Shown piece after piece: positions 25,172-34,600 of a stretch of DNA of 64,000 nt. Made by a program: the position numbers and the translations under genes. The stretch's first letter is position 1. Every line of letters begins with the position of its first letter. Source of the stretch: Tistrella mobilis (GTDB lineage: Bacteria > Pseudomonadota > Alphaproteobacteria > Tistrellales > Tistrellaceae). Location of the stretch: contig NZ_JBBIAB010000002.1 in NCBI RefSeq assembly GCF_039634785.1, positions 248,001-312,000 of the forward strand, in the 5' to 3' direction. The notes under the pieces are model-generated. The model saw nothing but the letters and a program-made list of their open reading frames with translations. It was not told where the DNA came from and made no database searches.

Positions 25172-25949
25172 GACGGGGGCCGGCGGTGATGCCGGCCAGC
25201 GCCTGCCTGAGCGGCGCCTGCATCGCCAGGCCCTGCTCCAGGATCTGGAAGTGGCCGCCCGGCACCTGCACCACGTCGACCGGGCCGGTGGTGACGCCGG
25301 CCCAGGCGGCAAGACGGTCGGGGGTGGCGTCGGCGTCTTCAGTGCCGGCGATCGCCAGGATCGGACAGGCGAGTTTGGGCGCGGGATCGACCCGGTGGGT
25401 TTCGAGCAGGCGGTAGTCGGCGCGCAGCACCGGCAGCACCCAGTCCAGCAGTTCGGCATGCTCGAACACTTCGGGCGGGGTGCCGCCCAGGCGGCGCATT
25501 TCGGCCACCAGCCCGTCGCGGGGCAGACGATGGCGACCGTCCGGGGCCGGCAGATGGGGTGCCTGGCGGCCGCTCATGATCGCAAGCACGGGCCCGCGGC
25601 CCGCCGCCTCCAGCCGGCGGGCCAGTTCGAACGCCACCACCGTGCCCATGCTGTGGCCCATCACCACCAGCGGCAGATCGGTGAGCGGCAGCACCTCGCG
25701 GGCCAGATCGGCGGCAAGCTCGGCCATCGACCCGGCCGGCGGTTCAGCGAAGCGGGTGCCGCGGCCGGGCAGTTCGACCGGCCAGATCTCGATCTGCCCG
25801 GGCACGCCGGCCGTCCAGTGCGCAGCCGGGGCGCCGGTCGGACGGCAGAGATCGGCCGTGCCGCCGGCATGGTGGAGAACCACCATCCGGGCGGCCGGGG
25901 CGGGATGGCGGCGGATATGACGGAACCAGGTCATGATATCGGCCCTCAT
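25140..25949 (-). CDS. Type II thioesterase of the NRPS/PKS operon
   Basis: 269 residues. The alpha/beta-hydrolase thioesterase triad is visible: Ser100 in GHSMG, an Asp after IAGTEDADATP and a His in VPGGHFQIL. ATG 25949 overlaps the last synthetase stop as ATGA. ATG 25934 is possible. Type II thioesterases clear misprimed or stalled carrier proteins. Because the final synthetase lacks a thioesterase domain and ends in an atypical reductase, this protein might also take part in product release. That is inference. It is the last gene of the 36-kb operon. Confidence 0.85.
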   Translation of the reverse strand: MRADIMTWFRHIRRHPAPAARMVVLHHAGGTADLCRPTGAPAAHWTAGVPGQIEIWPVELPGRGTRFAEPPAGSMAELAADLAREVLPLTDLPLVVMGHSMGTVVAFELARRLEAAGRGPVLAIMSGRQAPHLPAPDGRHRLPRDGLVAEMRRLGGTPPEVFEHAELLDWVLPVLRADYRLLETHRVDPAPKLACPILAIAGTEDADATPDRLAAWAGVTTGPVDVVQVPGGHFQILEQGLAMQAPLRQALAGITAGPRLTSCRGSAAR

Positions 25950-28900
25950 TCGGCGGCACGGATGCCGGCGGCGGGCAGAAGCCCGGCCCCGGCGAGGGCG
26001 TCGAGGCACTGGCCGAGGCCGGCCTGATCCAGTGCCGGAAGGCCGAGGCCCAATGCCGCCAGCCGGTCATGGGTCCGGCTGGCATCGACCGGCCGCTGGC
26101 GGTCGATGTGGTCGGTGTCGGAAAGCAGCGGTACCAGTTCGGCGAGGGCGGTATCGCCCGGACGGGCCGCCGCCAGCCGGCGGACGCGGGCGGTCCAGTC
26201 GGCGGTGGCGATGCGCGGGGCCCGGAAGCCGCGGGCGCGCAACACCTCTGCGACATCCCCCCAGTCGAGCGGCGCCCCACCCGAGAGATGGGTGATGCGG
26301 CCGGCATCCGGTGCGGCCTGCTTCCCGGGCCCGGCCTTGGCCAGGGCCAGGAAGGCATCGGCGAGGTCGTCGGGGCGGACCAGATCCAGCACCCGGCCGC
26401 TTTCCGGCACCGCGTCGACCAGCGCCATGGCCCGGATCAGCCGCCAGGTCATCTCGCCCGGATCGACCCGGTGGGCCAGCCGGTCGCCGGCAATGGTGGT
26501 GGCGCGGTGCAGCATCACCGGCCAGCCGCGGGCGATCGCCCGGCGAAGCAGATGGTCCGCCGCCCAGCGGCTGGTGAGATAGCCGGTGCCGAGCCCGTCG
26601 GGCCCGCCCGGATCGCCGGCCTCGTCGAAGGGGGCCGTCCAGGGGGCCGTGTGGTCGACGACGCCGAAACTGCCCAGATAATGTACCGGCTTCGGCCGGC
26701 CCGCAGCCGCGAAGGCCAGCACCTCGCGGGTGCCGAGCACGTTGTCGGTGCGCAGCCGGGCATAATCCTCGGCGAAGTGGATGCGGGCGCCGGTGTGCAG
26801 TACGACATCGATGTCCCGGGCCAGCATCGCCCGCCTTTCGGGTGGAAGGCCGAAACCGGGCCGGCCGGGACTGCCGGCGATCACCGTCAGCCGCCGGGCG
26901 CGGTCGGCCGTCCACAGCCCCCAGGCGCCGAGGCGGGCGGTGAGCGCGCGGGTGGCGGCGGCGTCGCTGGCGGCGTCTTCGAGCACCGTCACCCGTGCGG
27001 CCGGATCGTCGAGGGTACGGGCCAGGATCCAGCCTGCGACCAGGGCGGGAACGCCGGTGACCAGGATCCGGGCCGGGCCGGCGGGCCAGGATGCAACCGG
27101 CCCGGGCGGCGGGGAGAGGTCGTCCGCCAGCGACAGATCCGCGCGCGGATCGACGATGGCGGTGGCGGCCGCGGCACTGCTGCCGCCTGACGTCATCCGG
27201 TCGATCAGGGCTGCCTGATCGGCCAGCACCGGCACGGCATAGGCCGTCTTCAGCGGGAAATCGATGCCGAAGGCCCGGCCGACGCTGAAGGCGAGCTGGG
27301 TGGCGAGCAGCGAGTTGCCGCCAAGCGCCAGGAAGTCATCCTCCCGCGCGACCCCGGCGGTTTTGAGCAGACCCGCCCAGAGGCCGGCAAGCCGGCGTTC
27401 GGTGGCGGTGACGGGTGGCGAACCCGCCCCGCCACGGCGGCGGATGGCGCTGCGTGCGGCGGCATCCAGCGCCCTGCGGTCTATCTTGCCGGTGGGCGTG
27501 CGCGGCCAGTCGTCATGCAGCAGCACCAGATCGGGGATCATGGCCGGTGGCAGAGCCGTCTCCAGATGGGCGCGCAGCGCAAGCGTCAGCCGTTCCGCCG
27601 CCGCCAGCCGTTCGGGATGGCTGACCAGGTCGTCGAGCGGCCGGGGATCTTCCGCGGCCGGCCAGACCACCGGCAGGGTGTCGGCGCCGCGCCGGAACAC
27701 CGCCCGGAACCGCAGACCGTCGGTATCGAGCTGGAGATCGAGCGTATAGCCCGCGCTGTCGGCCAGATCATGCAGGCTTTCGGGATCGGTGCCGCGGCTG
27801 TCGGCATCGGCATCGGCATCGGCGACCAGACGCCGCCAGCTGCCGGCATCCGTCGCCTGGCCGAGCAGCCGTGCGGCCCGTTGCGGCACCGCCAGCCGGC
27901 GATGAGGGACGCCGGTCACGGCCAGGGAGTCCGGCCCGGCGGCGAGCGCTGCGGCGAGCGCCGCCATGCCCCGCCAGGGGGTGGCGGCGGGCAGCGATGC
28001 GGTAGCGGCACCCCCTGACCGGATCAGCGCGTCGAAGCGGCAGGCGGTGAGTTCGTTGTCGGCCAGGCCACGCCGCGGCATGACCTGGACGTCGGCATCG
28101 GGCAGGATTCCGGCCGCCAGCCGCGCGACCGCTGCCGGATGCAGCACCAGTTCCGCCTCGGCGGCCCCGGCCGCGGCGATCCGGTCGCGGATCGTGGCGA
28201 TGTCCAGGGCATCGGGCGCGGTGCGGAACAGGATGTCGGTCCGCAGCGCCGGATTGGCGGCAAGATTGCGCAGATCGCCCAGAAGGATCTGCCCGTCCGG
28301 TGCCATGACCGGCTTCAGCGCGGCGAGCATGCGTGCCAGATGATCGACGCCCGGCAGGTACTGCACGACCGAGTTGACCACCACCAGATCGAAGCCGCCA
28401 TCGGGTACCAGCTCCGCGGGCAGCGGCGCGGCCGCTTCGGCGAGGACAAGTCGGACATGGCCGAGATCGGGCCGCCCGGCCTTGAGCGTGCCGACGGTAT
28501 CGAGAGCGGCGGCCGAGATGTCGGTGCCGAGATAGGCCTCTGTCCCCGGGGCGATGCGGGCGAGCAGGAAGCCCTGACCGCAGCCGATTTCGAGCACCCG
28601 GCGCGGCGCCAGCGCCCGGATGCGGGCGGTGGTCGTCTCCACCCATTCGGCCATCTGATCCGCCGGGATCGGGCTGCCGTCATAGCTGCTCCGCCAGATG
28701 CGGAAATCGGCCAGCGGGTCGGTGCCGTCGCGGGCGATGCCGGCATATTCGCCGTCATAGACCGTGCGCCAATGATCGACGGTAAGACGGTGATCGATGG
28801 TAAGGCGGTGATCGGCGGCAGGATCCGTATCGCCATCCGGCCCGGGCCTGGTCGTGACATGGGCGATCAGCCGGCGGTCGGGGGCATTGTCGGCCGTATC

Positions 28901-31618
28901 GGCTGCACTGAACGGGCCGAGGTCGATGGCGGCGGCCACCGCCTCGCGGACCTCGGGATGGTCGCACAGCCGGGCCTCGATCTCGCCCGGCTCGATCCGC
29001 AGGCCGCGGATCTTGATCTGACCGTCCCGGCGGCCGTGATGGAGCAGCCGGCCGTCGCCGTCCAGCGCCACCAGATCGCCGGTGGCATGGCGGATGCCGC
29101 TTTCCGTGTGGCGGAAGGCTTCTGCCGTGCGGTCGGGATCGGCATGATAGCCGAGCGCCAGCACGATGCCCGAGACATGCAGCTCTCCCACCGCCCCGGC
29201 AGGGACCGGCCGGCCCGCCGGGTCCAGCACCCTGAGCCGGGCACCGGGCAGGGGCCGGCCGATCGGCACCGGCCCCCGGCTCGTGCGCGGGAGGCGGGTT
29301 GCGGTTACGTCGGCGGTCACCTCGCTCGACCCGTAAAGATTGAGCAGCACGGCGTCGGGCGCGAGGCGGTCGTACAGCTTTTGGACGAGTGAACTGTGCA
29401 ATGCCTCGCCACTCAGATGCATGATCCGCACGGGCCACGGCGTTTCCGGCGCGGCGTCGGCAGCCAGCATGGTGGCGGCGACCGAGGGGGTGAGCACCAG
29501 GCGGGTGACGCCGTGCCGGCGGATTTCTGCCAGCAGGGCTGCGGGATCGCGCGCGGTTTCGGGGGCCGGCACCAGGGCCGGGAAGCCGGCGGCCAGCGGG
29601 TGGAGCAGTTCGGCCAGCCCGTCGACGAAGGCGGGCGACGTCTTGAGGCAGGCGAGGTCGTCCGGCATCGCGGGCAGGGTGTCCATCGCCCAGCGCAGCC
29701 GGTTGAGCAGCGCATCGCGGGCCAGCAGCACGCCCTTGGGCCGGCCGGTGGAGCCGGAGGTATGGATCAGCACGGCCGGTGCACGGCCGTCGGGCCGGAC
29801 CGGGGCGGCGGCGCGGCCGGCGAGCGCCCGCCGGTCGGCCAGGATCGCGGCCGGGTCGAGCCGGGTGAGCCCCGGGACGTCGCCGGTGCCGGCCAGCACC
29901 CGGATGCCGGCGTCGCGTGCGAGGCTCGCGATCGAGGCTGCCGGCCGGGCGGGGTCGAGCGGGGCCGCGATCACTCCCCGGCCGAGCGCGCCGAGCAGGG
30001 CACCGGCCAGCGCCCGGCCGGGGGGCAGGGCCAGCGCCAGGATGTCGCCGGTCTTCAGCCCGGCCCGGGTCATCGCGGTATCCCAGGCCGCCGCATCGGT
30101 GAGCAGATCCGCCGCGCTGATCGTGCCGTCGGCCCCGATCAGCGCCGGTGCCGCACCCCGCGCGCCGAGGCTGCGGGCGAGGTCGTCGAAAAGGTCGTCC
30201 TCTGCCCGCACCAGCGCCGGCCCGCCGTCGATGATGGCGGTCCCGGCCGCTTCCAGCCCGATCTCCGCCATCCGGCGATCCGGATCGGCAATGAGCGCCC
30301 GGACCAGCCCGAGCAGCCGGTCGAGCAGCAGCCCGGCCTCGGCGCCGGTGATCCGGCGCGGGTCATGGGCGAGGCGCAGCCGGATTTCCGGGCCGGGAAA
30401 GCCGGCGAGCATCAGCGGGTAGCTGGTTTTCTCAAAAGTCGCCCGCTCGGTGAAGCGGATGCCGCGGGCGGCGAAGGGGTCGAGGGAGGCGAGCGGCATG
30501 TTCTCCCACACGGTCATCGAACTCAGCAGTTCGGTCCCGGGGGCGATGCCGGCCGCGTCGCGGATGGCGGTCAACGGCAGATGATCATGCTGGCGCAGCT
30601 CGACCAGCAGCGTCTGGACGCGCCGCAGCCAGTCCGCCGCATGCGCCTCTTCGTCGATCCTGACCGGCACCGGCAGAATGGCGAGCAGGGGGCCGAAGAT
30701 CTGCTCGATGCCCGGGATCTCCGCCGGCCGGCTGGTCGAGGTCATGCCGAAAAGGGCGGCAGGCTGGGCGTCGTGGCGGGCGAGCAGCAGGCCCCAGGCG
30801 GCCTGGAACAGGCTGGCTTCGGTGATGCCGATCCGGCGCGCCGCGGTGGTGACGGCCGTGGTCTCGGCCTCAGAAAGGCTGCGCTCGACCAGGCCGTGAT
30901 CCTCGGGATCGGCAGCCGTGGCGGCCGGGCCGCGGTCGAAGGGCAGACGGGCGGGGGTGGCGCCGTCAAGCGTGCGCGCCCAGAAATCGCGGGCAGTGGC
31001 GGTATCGCGGCCAGCCAGCCAGTCGACATAATGCCTGAGCGGCGGTGCAGGCGGCAGGAGGGCGGCGGTGCCCCCGTCCTGATAAACCCGGGCGACATCG
31101 CCGAAGGCGAGGCCGAGCGACCAGCCATCGGCGATCACGTGATGCAGCGTCGTCACAACCGCATGGGTTTCGGCACCGATCCGGGCGATGGCGAGACGGA
31201 TGAGGGGCGCGCGGTCGAGCGCGAAGCCCCGTGCCCGATCCGCGGCCAGGAAGGCGTCGAGGCGGGCGAGCGGGTCGGCATCGTCGGACCAGTCGGCGAT
31301 CGTAACCGGCAGCACCGCCTTGCGGCGCACCACCTGAAGCGCCCGGTCGAAGCCCTGCCAGTGGAAGGAGGCGCGGAGCGCCGCATGGCGATCGATCGCG
31401 GCCTGCCAGCCGCGGGCATAGAGGTCGGGGTCGAACGGCCCCGTCACCAGGGCGGCATATTGCTGCAGATACATCGCAGCCCCCGGTTCCTGCAGCACGT
31501 GATGCAGCATGCCCTGTTGCAGGGGCGTGACCGGGTGGATGTCCTCGACATCCGGGCGGCCGGCGGGGCTGGCGGGGGCAGCGGGGGAGGTGGTCGGGGC
31601 GGCGGGTGTCGTCGACAT
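25946..31618 (-). CDS. NRPS, C-A(beta-alanine-like)-NMT-PCP-terminal reductase-like
   Basis: 1890 residues, last megasynthase. The condensation domain (about 15-450) begins HPVTPLQQGMLHH and has intact HHVIADG. The A domain starts near 480, with A3 HTSGSTGRPKG at about 620. By eye the specificity residues read V-D-A-V-H-S-L-A-D-K, matching the beta-alanine pattern. An N-methyltransferase is inserted at about 950-1205 (VLEIGCGQGFL and NSVVQYLP). The carrier (LGGNSLL) is near 1433. A reductase-like domain fills 1515-1890, but its nucleotide motif reads TGVPALVA instead of TGATGFLG, and the usual Y-x-x-x-K is GYLTSR. ATG 31618 follows the upstream stop by 8 bases. The frame continues further upstream without support. 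Confidence 0.88.
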   Translation of the reverse strand: MSTTPAAPTTSPAAPASPAGRPDVEDIHPVTPLQQGMLHHVLQEPGAAMYLQQYAALVTGPFDPDLYARGWQAAIDRHAALRASFHWQGFDRALQVVRRKAVLPVTIADWSDDADPLARLDAFLAADRARGFALDRAPLIRLAIARIGAETHAVVTTLHHVIADGWSLGLAFGDVARVYQDGGTAALLPPAPPLRHYVDWLAGRDTATARDFWARTLDGATPARLPFDRGPAATAADPEDHGLVERSLSEAETTAVTTAARRIGITEASLFQAAWGLLLARHDAQPAALFGMTSTSRPAEIPGIEQIFGPLLAILPVPVRIDEEAHAADWLRRVQTLLVELRQHDHLPLTAIRDAAGIAPGTELLSSMTVWENMPLASLDPFAARGIRFTERATFEKTSYPLMLAGFPGPEIRLRLAHDPRRITGAEAGLLLDRLLGLVRALIADPDRRMAEIGLEAAGTAIIDGGPALVRAEDDLFDDLARSLGARGAAPALIGADGTISAADLLTDAAAWDTAMTRAGLKTGDILALALPPGRALAGALLGALGRGVIAAPLDPARPAASIASLARDAGIRVLAGTGDVPGLTRLDPAAILADRRALAGRAAAPVRPDGRAPAVLIHTSGSTGRPKGVLLARDALLNRLRWAMDTLPAMPDDLACLKTSPAFVDGLAELLHPLAAGFPALVPAPETARDPAALLAEIRRHGVTRLVLTPSVAATMLAADAAPETPWPVRIMHLSGEALHSSLVQKLYDRLAPDAVLLNLYGSSEVTADVTATRLPRTSRGPVPIGRPLPGARLRVLDPAGRPVPAGAVGELHVSGIVLALGYHADPDRTAEAFRHTESGIRHATGDLVALDGDGRLLHHGRRDGQIKIRGLRIEPGEIEARLCDHPEVREAVAAAIDLGPFSAADTADNAPDRRLIAHVTTRPGPDGDTDPAADHRLTIDHRLTVDHWRTVYDGEYAGIARDGTDPLADFRIWRSSYDGSPIPADQMAEWVETTTARIRALAPRRVLEIGCGQGFLLARIAPGTEAYLGTDISAAALDTVGTLKAGRPDLGHVRLVLAEAAAPLPAELVPDGGFDLVVVNSVVQYLPGVDHLARMLAALKPVMAPDGQILLGDLRNLAANPALRTDILFRTAPDALDIATIRDRIAAAGAAEAELVLHPAAVARLAAGILPDADVQVMPRRGLADNELTACRFDALIRSGGAATASLPAATPWRGMAALAAALAAGPDSLAVTGVPHRRLAVPQRAARLLGQATDAGSWRRLVADADADADSRGTDPESLHDLADSAGYTLDLQLDTDGLRFRAVFRRGADTLPVVWPAAEDPRPLDDLVSHPERLAAAERLTLALRAHLETALPPAMIPDLVLLHDDWPRTPTGKIDRRALDAAARSAIRRRGGAGSPPVTATERRLAGLWAGLLKTAGVAREDDFLALGGNSLLATQLAFSVGRAFGIDFPLKTAYAVPVLADQAALIDRMTSGGSSAAAATAIVDPRADLSLADDLSPPPGPVASWPAGPARILVTGVPALVAGWILARTLDDPAARVTVLEDAASDAAATRALTARLGAWGLWTADRARRLTVIAGSPGRPGFGLPPERRAMLARDIDVVLHTGARIHFAEDYARLRTDNVLGTREVLAFAAAGRPKPVHYLGSFGVVDHTAPWTAPFDEAGDPGGPDGLGTGYLTSRWAADHLLRRAIARGWPVMLHRATTIAGDRLAHRVDPGEMTWRLIRAMALVDAVPESGRVLDLVRPDDLADAFLALAKAGPGKQAAPDAGRITHLSGGAPLDWGDVAEVLRARGFRAPRIATADWTARVRRLAAARPGDTALAELVPLLSDTDHIDRQRPVDASRTHDRLAALGLGLPALDQAGLGQCLDALAGAGLLPAAGIRAAE

Positions 31619-31626
31619 GATGCGGC

Positions 31627-34600
31627 TCACTCGGCAAGGCTGGCGAGAAGGTCGTCGAGACCGGACTGGTCGAGCCCGGCCGAGGCGAAATCCGAGGGCG
31701 TGAACCGGCCGGCCGCCGGATCCAGGCAATGGGCGACCAGATCGGCCAGCCGGTCGAGGATCTGCCGGCCGAGCGCGTCCAGCGCCACGGCGTCACGGTC
31801 GGTGGCGGCCAGCCTGAGATGCAGCCGGCCCCCGGACGACCAGGCGAGCAGTTCCAGGGCATGACCGCGTCTCGCGGCCGGGTCCCGAACCAGCTCGGCC
31901 GCGATGGCGGTGACGACCCGGCCCGGTGGGGCGGCATCGACCGGCCCCAGATAGGAGAGGCGCGGGTCGCAATACCGGCCGGCGGGCGAGAGCCGCGGCG
32001 GCAGGTCGTCGAGCAGATCCATGAAGCCGAGCCGGGCACGTGCGCTGCGCAGCGCCTCTTTGGCGGCCGGGATGGCACTGTCGGGGGCGGCGGCGACCTC
32101 GGCCGGAACCGCCACCGCGACGCTGGTTGCGAACGGGCCGACGGCGCGCGAGAGGTCGATCGCCGCCTCGCGGCCGGCCGAGGCCACCCAGAGCAGATCA
32201 CCGGCCAGAACCGATGCCGCGGCGGCCCAGACCAGTTCCTCGGTGGTGGTGCGATAGGCCTGTGCCGCGGCGCCGGCCAGGCTGGCGCTGATCTCCGGAT
32301 CCAGGGACAGATCGGCCACGGCCTGCGGCCCGATCGGTGCCGGTTGCACGGGTATGGGGCGCACGGGTATGGGCACTGGGCCGGTGGTGGCGGCGAGGCT
32401 GTCGAGTGCGGCGCGCAGCGCCGTATCCTGCCGGGCGGCCGGCACGGCGGCGGCGGCCCAGGCCGGGAAGCCCGGTCCGGCGGGGGGCAGCCGGGTCGCC
32501 GGCTGGTCGAGCAGCCGGTCGAGGTCGGCGGCCAGCAGATCGGCGGAGGCGGCATCGGCGATGGCGGCATCCACCGCCAGCCAGAGCCGGCCGGGCCGGG
32601 GCGTCGTCGCGAGCAGCACCGGCCCGGCCGCCGCCCGCGCAGCACCGGCCATGGCCGCAATGTCATCGGCCACGGGGCCGGTCACCAGCTGCGCGCCGGG
32701 CGGTGGATCGGCGGTGATCACAGGCGCGCCGTCCCGGCGGGTCAGGCGGAGCATGGGATGATGGCGGGCGAGCCCGGTCATCGCCGTGATCAGGGTGGCA
32801 TGATCGACGGGCCGGGCGAGGTCCAGCCGGCGGAGATGCAGCGTGCCATCAGTCTCCGTTGCACCGGTTTCTGCCCGCCGGGCCCAGGCGGCAAGCCCCG
32901 GGGTTGCGGTGACCGGGCCGTCGACCGGCGTCTCGTCGGCGCTGCCGATCGGCTGCACCACCCGGGCCAGGCCGGCGATGGTGCGGGCCTCGAACACCGA
33001 TTTGGCGGTGAGCGCCAGCCCCGCCTCGGCGGCGAGGCGGACCATGCGCAGCACCATGATCGAATTGCCGCCCAGTTCGACGAAATCGTCGTCGCGGCCG
33101 ATCGGCGCGATGTAGAGCAGTTCCGACCAGATGGCGGCCAGCGCGGTTTCGACCGGGCCTTCGGGGGCCGCCCAGGCACTGGCGAGATCGGGGCGCGGCT
33201 GGGCCGGGACGGCCGCCGGGGCGGACGCCGGTGCCGGCATCTCCGGCGCCACACCGGTTTCACCCGCCTCCAGCGCCGCGATGGCGGCGTCTTCGGGGCT
33301 GGGCAGCCAGTGGCGGATGCGGGCGAAGGGATAGCCCGGCAGAGAGACCGGCCGTGGCCCGGCTGTGTCTTCTGCCGGATCGAGGGCGATGTCGTGACCG
33401 GCGACCCAGAGCCGGGCGGCCGCCTCCAGCAGGGCGGTCCGGTCGGCGAGCGGGTCACCGGCGGCGGCCCTGGCCGCGGGCAGCAGGGTGACGACCGGGG
33501 CTGCGCCGACCGCGGCCGCGAAGGCGGCGGCGCCCGAGGGGGGGCCTGCCTCGACCAGCAGGGATGCATCGCCCAGTGCCGCGAGGGCCGCGGCGAAGCG
33601 CACCGGCCGGCGGATCTGCCCGGCCCACCAGCCGGGGTCGGTGGCGCGCGCGGCATCGAGCGGCCGGCCGTCGACCGACGAGATCAGCTGCCGCACCGGC
33701 GCCCGACGCGGCGTTGCCGCGACCGCCGCCGCCATCGCGTCGAGGGCGGGTTCCATGAGTGCGGTGTGGAAGGCGCGGCTGGTGCGCAGCCGGGTGGTGT
33801 CGATGCCGGCTGCACGGGCGGCAGTCTCCAGTGCCGCGATCGCCGCCGGGCTGCCGCCCGCGACCACGGCATCGGGGGCGTTGATCACCGCTATGTCCAG
33901 GATCGCCTGCGGAGGGAGCCCGCGGCGGGCCGTTTCGATCAGCGCTTGTGCCTGTGCTTCGGGTGCTGCCAGATGCAGCATCGCGCCCTCGGGTGTTGCG
34001 GCCATGGCGCGGCCGCGGGCCACCGCCAGCCGGCAGGCATCGGCATCGGTGAAGATGCCGGCAAGGGCCGCCGCCGCCAGCTCGCCGATGCTGTGGCCGG
34101 TCACCCGGTCGAAGCCGAGGCCGCGCGCCTCCAGCAGCCGGGCGAGGGTGAGTTCCACCGCGACCAGCAGCGGCTGGGTGTTGCGGGTATCGGCCAGGGT
34201 CGGCGCGTCGCCGCCGGCGATCAGGGCGACCAGATCCGGCCCGCCGGCATCGTGCACCGCCCGGGCGAGCGGCCGGAAAATCCGGTCGGCTTCGGGATCC
34301 GTCGCCAGCAGGCCGCGCATCAGCCCGGGATACTGGCTGCCCTGACCGGGCAGGATCAGGGCGACCGGCCCGCCGGCTGCTGCCGTACCGGCCATCACCC
34401 GGCCGGCGGTGAGGGCATCTGCGGCCGCGGCCCGGTCGCGCGCGACCAGGGCACGGCGATGGCCGAAGGCCCTGCGGCCATGACGGAGTGTCCAGGCCGC
34501 ATCGGCGAGCGGCAGTTCCGGCCGACCGGCCAGCCAGGCACCGAGGCGGGCCACGGCCGCATCGGCGGCGCGGGCGTCGGTGCCCGAGACCGTCAGCAGC

